The notes under the pieces: generated by a model
Told to the model about the DNA's origin: nothing
Database searches by the model: none
Seen by the model: the letters and a program-made list of their open reading frames with translations, nothing else
NCBI GenBank assembly: GCA_016719815.1
Contig: JADJYK010000004.1
Span: 62,001 to 126,000, forward strand
DNA from: Chitinophagaceae bacterium
GTDB taxonomy: Bacteria; Bacteroidota; Bacteroidia; Chitinophagales; Chitinophagaceae
Reading direction: 5' to 3'
Length of the DNA: 64,000 nucleotides
Part shown: positions 54,970 through 62,920 of the stretch, in pieces
Numbering within the stretch: position 1 is the stretch's first letter
How the letters are laid out: each line of letters starts with the position of its first letter
Translations under genes and position numbers: made by a program

Positions 54970-54977
54970 TATTTTTG
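54970..54977 (+). promoter_or_regulatory. -7 promoter element TATTTTTG for the FtsX-type permease
   Basis: TAnnTTTG match 41 nt upstream of the TTG start codon. Confidence 0.4.
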
Positions 54978-55017
54978 TTACGACAGTTATAATTGAAAGT
55001 AAGACAATAACAAAAAC

Positions 55018-56273
55018 TTGAAGGTTGCAGGCTTCATAGCAAATCGTATCGCTTTTACACAACCTGCCGGACAAACCGGTAAACAAAAATCGTTTTCCCG
55101 ATTCATTATCAAACTGTCAGTTGCCGCCACCATTATCAGTGTGGCCGTTATGATAATTACCGTCAGCCTGGCTAATGGTTTTCAGCAAACAATCAGTCAA
55201 AAAATCTTCAGCTTCTGGGGTCACATACGGATACAGGAAAAGCAACCTGATAAAGTGATAATTTCTGAAGAAACACCAATAAAAAAAAATGACAGACTGG
55301 TTGCAGAAATCAGAAAGAACCCGGATGTAAAAAGTATTCACTCCTTTGCCACCAAATATGCTATTCTCAAAACAAAAGAAGATATCGAAGGAGTACTGGT
55401 AAAAGGGCTCGACAGCAGTTACGACTTCAATAACCTGAAGCAGTTTATTGTAGCAGGAAAACCACTCCGGTTTTCCGATTCTGCATACAGTAAGGAAATA
55501 ATGATCTCGTCCTATACGGCCGGCCTTATGAAACTCAAGGTAAATGACAGCCTGATCATGTATTTTATGAGAGCCGGCGAGAATCCAAGACCCCGGAAAA
55601 TTTCCATCGCCGGCATTTACAGAACAGGCATTGAAAAATATGACAACCTCATTGCACTGGGCGATTTAAAACTCATCCAGCGGCTGAACAACTGGGAACC
55701 TGACCAGGTGGGCGGATATGAAGTGTTTCTGCATGATTATAAAAAAATTGACAGCACTGAAAACGATCTGTACAATATCAGCGAATTCCCGGTTACATGG
55801 GATGCCATCAGCGTAAAAAGGGTTTCGCCCGATATTTTCGACTGGCTTGGGCTGATGGACATGAACAGGAATGTACTGATCGTATTTATGGTGGTGGTTG
55901 CCATAATCAACCTGATCACCTGCCTGATTATTCTTGTACTGGAACGTATCCGAATGATCGGCATTCTAAAGGCGCTGGGGCGACCGACTGGACGGTACAG
56001 GAAATCTTTCTGCGGCAAACCCTGATTATCACCATTACCGGCATAATAACCGGAACATTGCTTGCCCTTGTGTTACTCTGGCTGCAGCAGGCAACCGGAT
56101 TTATCAAATTGAAAGAAGAAGCGTACTACCTGAGTACTGCAGCGGTTGATATTGTCTGGTGGCAGGTACTGATTATTTGTGCCGGCACATTTATGATCAG
56201 CCTGCTTATATTGATGATTCCAACGCTGCTGGTCAAAAGAATACAGCCCGTAAAAGCCATCCAGTTCAGATAA
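55018..56273 (+). CDS. FtsX/LolE-type ABC permease, frameshifted
   Basis: About 418 residues from a TTG at 55018 (MKVAGFIANRIAFTQPAGQT). The typical MacB/LolCE plan: TM1 (VAATIISVAVMIITVSL), a large periplasmic domain (about residues 55-265), then TM2-TM4. The frame breaks near 55980 where one G is missing (CTGGG(G)CG); the other frame continues ILKALGATDWTVQEIFLRQT with TM3 and TM4 and ends IQPVKAIQF at 56273. It would move lipoproteins or other substrates with an ATPase encoded elsewhere. Overlaps the 3' end of the convergent methyltransferase gene by 8 bp. Confidence 0.78.
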
Positions 56274-57000
56274 GATGAGAAAGTACTATACCGGTTGCAA
56301 CAGCCGCATTTAATGATTCGGCACCTCCCCTGCGTGGAATCGTTATCCGCTCATCTGCCAGGCTAAGAATACCGTGACTGATACCTGCCGACTCATTACC
56401 AATTAACAGAATTCCTTCTTTAACCTTTTTAACGGTGGAAATGTCCCTGCCCTCCAGTACAGTTGCATATATACTGATTCCGTTTTGCTCCATCAGCCAT
56501 TGGTGCAGATTGAGATAAGTGATTCTTACCCTCGCAATACTTCCCATTGTGGCCTGCACCACTTTTGGATTATACACTTCGGCCGAATCCGCAGTACATA
56601 CAACCTGGTTAATTCCAAACCAGTCTGAAATGCGTATAATGGTACCCATATTGCCAGGATCCCTGATACCATCCAGCGCTAATATTATTTCACCTTTCTT
56701 AGCAACAGGTACCGGGGAATCTAAGTTTTTTACAACAGCTAATGCCTGGTTGGGGGTTGACAGCTGTGAAATTTTCTCTAATTCTGTTGCTGATACTTCC
56801 ACACAATTAACTGCTTTCAGTTGTATTTTATTCGCATCAATCCACTCTTTCAATGCAAAAATCTCAACAATATTACCTGCAACCGTTGAAACAAGCTCCA
56901 GTACCAGCTTTGGTCCCTCGGCAATGAATACACCTTCCTCCTGCCTGAATTTTTTCTGGCCTAAAGTTTGAATATATTTGACCTTTGATTTAACAAGCAT
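56266..57000 (-). CDS. TrmH/SpoU-family RNA ribose methyltransferase
   Basis: 244 residues from the ATG at 57000 (MLVKSKVKYIQTLGQKKFRQ). N-terminal RNA-binding L30e-like part EEGVFIAEGPKLVLELVST and a SPOUT domain with NMGTIIRISDWFGINQVVCT, YNPKVVQATMGSIARV and the AdoMet/dimer motif GILLIGNESAGIS, AESLNAAVATGIVLSHL. Methylates 2'-OH of tRNA or rRNA; the exact target is not predictable. It is divergent from tamL, with start codons about 20 bp apart. Confidence 0.9.
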   Translation of the reverse strand: MLVKSKVKYIQTLGQKKFRQEEGVFIAEGPKLVLELVSTVAGNIVEIFALKEWIDANKIQLKAVNCVEVSATELEKISQLSTPNQALAVVKNLDSPVPVAKKGEIILALDGIRDPGNMGTIIRISDWFGINQVVCTADSAEVYNPKVVQATMGSIARVRITYLNLHQWLMEQNGISIYATVLEGRDISTVKKVKEGILLIGNESAGISHGILSLADERITIPRRGGAESLNAAVATGIVLSHLI

Positions 57001-57020
57001 GTTCTGACCCAAATTTTTGT

Positions 57021-59402
57021 ATGTTATCCACCTGGTTTACTGGTTGTAAAAATATTACTTATATAATTGTAACTGCAATTATTGTAGTGTTTGCATCCTG
57101 TACACCCGGTGCAATTCCCAGGAATTACCCGGTAAAAAAGCCTTTTGTTTATAACTACAACGTAGAAGTAGCCGGCAATTACTCAAATGCTGAAAAATCT
57201 GAGCTGGAATCTAAATTGGGCAAACAGCTTGACGACAGCATACGGGTAAGAACCGTGCGTAAATTTTTATACCATGGTATAAACAGGGCCGTATTAAATA
57301 ATCCCCCTGTTTTGCAGGAAGAAAACATTGAGAAGTCGAAATTATACATGCGGGCATTATTGATTTCACTGGGATATTTTAAAGATACCATTACAGATGC
57401 CGTTATCATTGATACGATCAAAAACAACCAGTACAGGGCAACCGTTAACTTTTTCGTGAAACCCGGAAAACTTGTACACATTGATTCAATGGGATACAAT
57501 CTTGACTCCTTCGGATTAAAGAACAACCGTATTGAAATTCAGCAGCTGATTTTAAATAACCGGAAAGATGCCCTGATAAAAAAAGGTGATCCTTTTGCAA
57601 AGGCGAAGATATCCGGTGAGCTGGACCGGATTGTTACACTGCTCCGCAATAACGGGTACATGCGTTTTGACAGAAATGAATTGTATGGCCTTTGGGACAC
57701 GGTTGATATTGCCCTGCTGCGCCCGACAATGGATCCGTTTGAACAGCTGGAGATTCTCCAACAGCTGAAAGAAAGACGGGAAAACCCAAAAGCCAATATA
57801 GACATCCGGATGCGTTCAACTACTGACAGCACCAAGCTGGTGAAATACCATATTGGCGACATCACTATCTACCCCGATTTTACACAAGACAGCAGCCTGT
57901 ATGCAAAGAAAGAGGTAACAGTAAGCGGAATCAAAGTCATTTCTTTTCAAAATACATTTAAAGCAAAAATATTTCCGCCCAATTTATACCTGCACCGGGG
58001 CGATTTATACGACCAGCGAAATTACCTGCGTACAATTAACCGCTTTAATCAGCTGGGTTCCTGGCGGCTTACCGATATTGAACCAACATTCAGGGATAAA
58101 CAGGATACTGCCGATTTCATCGTCCGGCTTACCCCCGCAAAACGATTCTCCGGCAGTGTGAATATAGAAGGCAGCAGAAATGAAAGCGTAATCTCCGGAA
58201 ACCTGCTTGGCTTATCGTTGAATTTTAACTTTCTCGACAGAAACTTTGCCCGCAGGGCCAACCAGTCTAATACAACTGCCCGCTTTGGTGTTGAAATTGG
58301 AAAAGATAAAGAAACGAATATCAAATTCTTTCAGACATTTCAGTTCAGCCTCGGTCACAATATCAGCTTCCCCCGTCCCATATTGGTGCCCTTTGCCAGA
58401 AAAATGAATGAAAAAACAAGAAACTCTTTTACAAGTATCCTGGCTGCCAATGGTGCTATTACATTAAGAAACCAGTTATACCGGCTCAATACGATTAACC
58501 TTGGATGGGGGTATGATTTCCTGTGGGGGAAAAAATCAATCAGTATCCGCTGGCCGAATATTGAGTATTCCTCTTTTATTCCGGAGCAACGGTTGCTTGA
58601 TATATTTGTGCTTAATCCTTCTCTCCGCTATGTATTTACCGACGGATTGATTGCTTCTGCCAAAGCAGGCCTCAGCACCAGTGGCGGCAAGGGCAACAAC
58701 ATCAATGTACTAAGAATAAATACAGAAACGTCCGGGCTGTTTGGATTAATAAAAAATGATTTCTTTGATTCAAATCTCTACCGCTTTGTTAAAGCAGATA
58801 TTGAACTTATCAGAAAGATCAACTATAAAAAAACATCCCTGGCTTTACGCTTCTTTGCAGGTGCCGGCTATGAATTTGATAATACAGTCAATAAAAATAA
58901 ACGGTTTAACCTGCCTTTCTTCCGCCAGTATTTTGCCGGCGGGCCTAATAGTATGCGGGCATGGGGTATTCGTAAACTCGGCCCCGGTTCCTATATCGAC
59001 CAAACCGATTACCCGGATAACTATGGCGATATTCAGCTGGAGTTAAATGCGGAATATCGTTTTCCCTTCTTCCGGTTATTTGGCATTCCGGTTAACGGTG
59101 CAGCATTTACCGATATTGGCAATGTATGGTTCATGAAGAAAGGAGAGAATAACGAGAGGGATGAAAAACAGGTATTCAATGCCGCCCGCCTGGGCGAAGA
59201 TCTGGCTGTGGGAGCCGGCATTGGTTTCAGAGTTGATTTCAGTATCCTTGTAATCAGGCTTGATGTATCGCACCGGTTAAAAGATCCAAGTCCTGTTTAT
59301 GATCTCAGGCACCTGCAAAACAAATGGTTTGGCTATGTTGACAAAGACTTCTTCAAAGGCACGCAGGTGCAGTTAGGTATCAGTTATCCTTTTATATTAT
59401 AA
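57021..59402 (+). CDS. TamL (Omp85/BamA-superfamily) lipoprotein
   Basis: 793 residues. N-terminus: a lipoprotein signal (TAIIVVFASC, lipobox FASC), unlike ordinary TamA but as in the Bacteroidota TamL branch. Then POTRA-like domains (PGKLVHIDSMGYNLDS and KVISFQNTFKAKIFPPNLYL HRGDLYDQRN) and the D15/surface-antigen barrel from about residue 370, with the FFRQYFAGGPNSMRAWG (lid-lock region) and final strand YVDKDFFKGTQVQLGISYPF. TamL pairs with TamB to insert outer-membrane proteins; tamB is not found adjacent. The 3' end overlaps truB by 19 bp. Intact. Confidence 0.9.
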   Translation: MLSTWFTGCKNITYIIVTAIIVVFASCTPGAIPRNYPVKKPFVYNYNVEVAGNYSNAEKSELESKLGKQLDDSIRVRTVRKFLYHGINRAVLNNPPVLQEENIEKSKLYMRALLISLGYFKDTITDAVIIDTIKNNQYRATVNFFVKPGKLVHIDSMGYNLDSFGLKNNRIEIQQLILNNRKDALIKKGDPFAKAKISGELDRIVTLLRNNGYMRFDRNELYGLWDTVDIALLRPTMDPFEQLEILQQLKERRENPKANIDIRMRSTTDSTKLVKYHIGDITIYPDFTQDSSLYAKKEVTVSGIKVISFQNTFKAKIFPPNLYLHRGDLYDQRNYLRTINRFNQLGSWRLTDIEPTFRDKQDTADFIVRLTPAKRFSGSVNIEGSRNESVISGNLLGLSLNFNFLDRNFARRANQSNTTARFGVEIGKDKETNIKFFQTFQFSLGHNISFPRPILVPFARKMNEKTRNSFTSILAANGAITLRNQLYRLNTINLGWGYDFLWGKKSISIRWPNIEYSSFIPEQRLLDIFVLNPSLRYVFTDGLIASAKAGLSTSGGKGNNINVLRINTETSGLFGLIKNDFFDSNLYRFVKADIELIRKINYKKTSLALRFFAGAGYEFDNTVNKNKRFNLPFFRQYFAGGPNSMRAWGIRKLGPGSYIDQTDYPDNYGDIQLELNAEYRFPFFRLFGIPVNGAAFTDIGNVWFMKKGENNERDEKQVFNAARLGEDLAVGAGIGFRVDFSILVIRLDVSHRLKDPSPVYDLRHLQNKWFGYVDKDFFKGTQVQLGISYPFIL

Positions 59403-60079
59403 TCCTGCGGTACCTGCGCACTGAAATCCTCCATGGTAAATGCTTCTGCGGCAGTAAAACTGCCTATTCTTGTTCTACGTAAACTGCTCAGGTACGCACC
59501 GCATCCCAGCATCTCACCAAAATCATTGGCCATACTTCGTATATAGGTTCCGGTTGAACATACAATCCTGAAATGCACCTGGGGAAGTCCGGCTTTCACA
59601 ATTTCAAACTCCTTTATCGTCACTTTGCGGGGTTCTAATTTTACCTCTTTTCCTGCCCTTGCCAGTTCATATACTCTTTTACCCTCTATTTTTATGGCAG
59701 AGTGTGCCGGTGGCACCTGCATTATTTCACCGGTCATTTTTCCGGCCGCTTCCTGCAGCTGCTGTATTGCAATATTATCAAAAGCTTTGAAATGCTGAGG
59801 TTCGCTTTCCAGGTCATAGGTAGGTGTGGTGGCACCCAGGGTAAAAGTGCCGGTATATTCTTTCTCCTGTGCCATATACTCGTTAATCCGTTTGGTAAAT
59901 TTTCCGGTACACACAATCAGCAACCCCGTTGCCAGCGGGTCAAGCGTACCGGCATGACCAATCTTTTTTATATGGATCAGGTAGCGCAATTTGCGCACTA
60001 CATCAAATGATGTCCAGTGCAGCGGTTTGTCAATCAGCAACACCTGTCCGGCTTCAAAAGAGGCTTTCGTAAAATCCAT
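59384..60079 (-). CDS. truB: tRNA pseudouridine-55 synthase
   Basis: 231 residues, short TruB without PUA domain. Seen: LLIDKPLHWTSFDVVRKLRY, the catalytic aspartate in HAGTLDPLATGLLIVCTGK, EKEYTGTFTLGATTPTYDLE and VRIVCSTGTYIRSMANDFG-like HFRIVCSTGTYIRSMANDF. Makes pseudouridine 55 in the T-loop of tRNAs. TATTTTTG at 60084-60091 lies four nt before its ATG. Overlaps tamL at the 3' end. Intact. Confidence 0.94.
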   Translation of the reverse strand: MDFTKASFEAGQVLLIDKPLHWTSFDVVRKLRYLIHIKKIGHAGTLDPLATGLLIVCTGKFTKRINEYMAQEKEYTGTFTLGATTPTYDLESEPQHFKAFDNIAIQQLQEAAGKMTGEIMQVPPAHSAIKIEGKRVYELARAGKEVKLEPRKVTIKEFEIVKAGLPQVHFRIVCSTGTYIRSMANDFGEMLGCGAYLSSLRRTRIGSFTAAEAFTMEDFSAQVPQDYNIKG

Positions 60080-60083
60080 CCTG

Positions 60084-60091
60084 CAAAAATA
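60084..60091 (-). promoter_or_regulatory. TATTTTTG element 4 nt upstream of truB
   Basis: TAnnTTTG match separated from the truB ATG by CAGG only. Confidence 0.4.
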
Positions 60092-60106
60092 AATGGAATG
60101 GCTATA

Positions 60107-60149
60107 CTTCCGTTCTTCCGTCTTCTGTCTTCCGTCTTCTGACTTCTGC
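60107..60149. repeat. TTCCGTCTTC word repeat between DUF58 gene and truB
   Basis: CTTCCGTTCTTCCGTCTTCT followed by GTCTTCCGTCTTCTGACTTCTG, a tandem of (C)TTCYGTC words, non-coding; the same word family flanks the four-helix-bundle gene further along. Confidence 0.65.
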
Positions 60150-60150
60150 C

Positions 60151-61474
60151 TCAGATCGACATTCTTGTTTTCAGCTCCAGGTATTTATTGATAGTATTTA
60201 CTGTAAGGTTTTCGGGTGTGGTGAGGATGGAAATAATTCCATGTTTATGCAGTTCCTTCACCATTTGCCTTTATCGTAAACAAATTTTTCTGCTATTGTT
60301 TTTAAATATATTCCTTCCAGCGAACTGGCATTCTTGTCTATAAGCAATTTAAGTTCGGTATTCTCGAAAAAAACAACAAGCAGCAGGTGATATTTGGCCA
60401 TTTTCTGCAATGCCGGCATTTCCCGCTGCATGCTTTCCAGCGATTCAAAATTGGTGAACAGCACCAACAGGCTCCTGTTCGTAACACGGTTTCGTATTAC
60501 CGAATACAGTTTTTCAAAATCCGGCTCCAGGAAATCAGTTTTCTGTTTATACAGTGTCTCCAGCACCAGGTTCATCTGTGTTGGTTTCTTATCTGCCTGC
60601 AAAAAACTGTCAATGTTTTTTTCAAATGTTATCACCCCGGCCCTGTCCTGCTTTACCAGCGCCACATTCGACAATACCAGCGATGCATTGATGGCATAGT
60701 CAAGAAGGCTGAGCCCATTAAAGGGCATCTTCATCCCCTGCCTTTATTAATAAGGCAATATATCTGCTGGCTCCGCTCATCGGTATAATTATTCACCATC
60801 AGTTCCGGCTTGCGGGCCGTGGCCTTCCAGTTGATGGTTCTGTAATCATCTCCCCGTACATATTCTTTTATCTGTTCAAACTCCATGCTATGTCCGATCT
60901 TCCTTATTTTCTTTACCCCGGCTTCCTGCAACCTGTTGCTCACGGCCAGCAGCTGGTAGCGCCGCATCTGCATATAGGAAGGATACACTTTCACCACCTT
61001 TTGGGCAGCAAAAATAAAATGCCTTTTTACCAGCCGCAGCGGGGCATGCACAAATACATTAATGTCGTTGAAAACATACTCTCCTCTCGATACCGGCCGC
61101 AACGGGTAGGTTAGCAAATGCTGCTCACCGCTTTTCAGCTCTGCTTTGCGTAACCAGCTTCTTTCCTGGAACTGCACCGGCAACTCATCAATAATACCGG
61201 CCCTGACCGTAAATCCGTAATTATTCTGCAACGAAATCATCACCTTATTTTCATCTCCAATACTAAAGCGGTCTTCCGTAATTCTTTCTGCCACCACTCC
61301 ATCTTTCTTCGTAAACAACAGCAGAAAATCAACCAATACAGCAATGCCCAGCAGCAGCATTACCAATCCCGCCACCCGGAAAAAAGAAGGCACAAAAAAG
61401 CTCACCACATACAGCACAGCCACTCCACCGGCGATGTAGTAAACAATTTTGTTGAAATAGAGACTTTTATGCAT
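60151..61474 (-). CDS. DUF58-domain protein, two frameshifts
   Basis: About 440 residues in three frames. From the ATG at 61474 (MHKSLYFNKIVYYIAGGVAV) come two membrane helices, then a VWA-like region with GHSMEFEQIKEYVRGDDYRT INWKATARKPELMVNNYTDE RSQQIYC, the DUF58 signature. After an indel near 60735 the next frame holds FNGLSLLDYAINASLVLSNV, and a second near 60262 gives MVKELHKHGIISILTTPENL to a stop at 60151-60153. Together with MoxR this family is thought to help assemble or fold periplasmic/metal-dependent proteins. Third gene of the cluster after DUF4350 and moxR. Confidence 0.8.
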
Positions 61475-61480
61475 AATGAT

Positions 61481-61510
61481 GTCTGATGCAGGAAGTCTGA
61501 AATCAGAAAC
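61481..61510. repeat. Word repeat 5' of DUF58, 3' of the four-helix-bundle gene
   Basis: TCTGATGCAGGAAGTCTGAA followed by ATCAGAAAC: AGTCTGA/TCAGA-type words that also occur at 60107-60149 and 61907-61932. Confidence 0.5.
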
Positions 61511-61517
61511 TCCCTGT

Positions 61518-61886
61518 TTAGAATGTTTTCCAGTTTTCAAAAAGTTTATAAATCCTGGCCCCTAACTCATCCGTCTTTTTCTCAAACAGGATAAAATCAT
61601 CCTGATCCAGACAAGCACAATCTTTACCAAAACAGAGCCACAATTTTGTTTCCTCTAAAGATCCCATACCATAAATGAGCTGCCGCTTAAACTCGTTTTG
61701 ATATGTTCTCTTTCCCCAGCCTTCAGCAATATTTGCAGCTATTGAACGGAAAGATCGTACAAGCTGGTCTGTTAACGAATAACGTTTATCTTTAAGAAAA
61801 TTTCTCGAAACATTAAATAGTTCCATCGCTAACTGATACGACAGTTTAAATACTTCCAAATCAAAAACTGTTTTATCATACTTCAT
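61518..61886 (-). CDS. Four-helix-bundle protein (23S rRNA intervening-sequence / bAvd-like)
   Basis: 122 residues: FDLEVFKLSYQLAMELFNVS, RYSLTDQLVRSFRSIAANIA EGWGKRT and EETKLWLCFGKDCACLD. This family is encoded in 23S rRNA intervening sequences of several bacteria and is also related to the Avd accessory protein of diversity-generating retroelements. Here it lies between moxR and the DUF58 gene and is flanked by tandem words (61481-61510 and 61907-61932). No reverse transcriptase or 23S rRNA is present. The role is unknown; an RNA-binding function is inferred for the family. Confidence 0.8.
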   Translation of the reverse strand: MKYDKTVFDLEVFKLSYQLAMELFNVSRNFLKDKRYSLTDQLVRSFRSIAANIAEGWGKRTYQNEFKRQLIYGMGSLEETKLWLCFGKDCACLDQDDFILFEKKTDELGARIYKLFENWKTF

Positions 61887-61906
61887 TTATTACTTTAATT
61901 GTTATT

Positions 61907-61932
61907 CCAACTTCTAACTTCCGGCTTCTGGC
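61907..61932. repeat. Word repeat 5' of the four-helix-bundle gene
   Basis: CAACTTCTAACTTCCGGCTT followed by CTGGCT: ACTTCT/ACTTCC-type tandem words just downstream of moxR. Confidence 0.5.
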
Positions 61933-62910
61933 TTACCGCGGGACATCCATCCCCTGCACAATCTGCTTTATCACATCATCCTCTGTAATACCTTCCATTT
62001 CTTTATCGGGTGATAAGATAATGCGGTGACGCAATACCGGTGTTACCACCGAAAGAATATCCTCCGGCGTTACAAAGTCCCTGCCCTGCATCGCTGCCAC
62101 TGCCTTTGATGAATTCATGATGGCAAGCGATGCCCTTGGTGAGGCCCCCAGGTATATTGATTTATGATTGCGGGTATGCTGCACCAGTTTGGCAATAAAC
62201 TGAAGCAGCTTTTCTTCAATTACCTGGTTTTTTATCTGCTGCCGAAGCGAAACGATCTGTTCGGCATCTAATGCATGATTTACCAGGGTAAGCGCTGTTG
62301 TATTTCCCATGGCATGAAACTGCGACAGTATTTTCACCTCCTCCGCTTCTGTTGGGTATGGCACAATTATTTTAAAAAGAAAGCGGTCCAGCTGTGCCTC
62401 CGGCAAACGGTATGTTCCTTCCTGCTCCACCGGGTTTTGCGTGGCCAGCACCATAAATGGCGACGCCATCGGGTATGTTTTGCCATCAACCGTAGCCTGC
62501 CTTTCTTCCATTACTTCCAGCAGTGCTGATTGTGTTTTGGCCGGTGCCCTGTTAATTTCATCCACCAATACAATATTGCTGAACACAGGGCCTCTTTTGA
62601 ATTCAAAAGTTGCCTCACGGGGATTAAACACCGGCGTACCCAGCACATCCGAAGGCATCAGATCGGGCGTAAACTGAATACGGGAGAATCCTGCATTCAC
62701 ACTTTTTGCCACCAGCTTTGCCGTCATGGTTTTGGCCACACCCGGTACACCCTCAATCAGCACATGACCGTCGGCCAGCAATGCGGCAATAATCAGCCGC
62801 ACCATTTCATCCTGCCCTACGATTATTTTTTTTATCTCGTTACGGATTGACAGTACCGCTTCACTAAGGGCTGACAGGTCGGTTCTTTGTTCAAATAATG
62901 GTGTATCCAT
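61933..62910 (-). CDS. MoxR-family AAA+ ATPase
   Basis: 325 residues. Walker A GVPGVAKTMTAKLVAK, Walker B ILVDEINRAP, sensor 1 LATQNPVEQEGTYRLPEAQ and the MoxR C-terminal lid with PSPRASLAIMNSSKAVAAM-like region (SIYLGASPRASLAI) are seen. MoxR ATPases remodel proteins with VWA/DUF58 partners, as suggested by the neighbour 60151-61474. Intact. Ten bp downstream of the DUF4350 gene. Confidence 0.92.
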   Translation of the reverse strand: MDTPLFEQRTDLSALSEAVLSIRNEIKKIIVGQDEMVRLIIAALLADGHVLIEGVPGVAKTMTAKLVAKSVNAGFSRIQFTPDLMPSDVLGTPVFNPREATFEFKRGPVFSNIVLVDEINRAPAKTQSALLEVMEERQATVDGKTYPMASPFMVLATQNPVEQEGTYRLPEAQLDRFLFKIIVPYPTEAEEVKILSQFHAMGNTTALTLVNHALDAEQIVSLRQQIKNQVIEEKLLQFIAKLVQHTRNHKSIYLGASPRASLAIMNSSKAVAAMQGRDFVTPEDILSVVTPVLRHRIILSPDKEMEGITEDDVIKQIVQGMDVPR

Positions 62911-62920
62911 TGTATTGCAT

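Noticed and set aside
60107..60149. Tandem words as a CRISPR array
   Set aside because: Words are 7-10 nt, degenerate and without spacers.
61518..61886. Insertion sequence or diversity-generating retroelement around the four-helix-bundle gene
   Set aside because: No transposase, reverse transcriptase, template/variable repeats or 23S rRNA is present; only short word repeats flank it.
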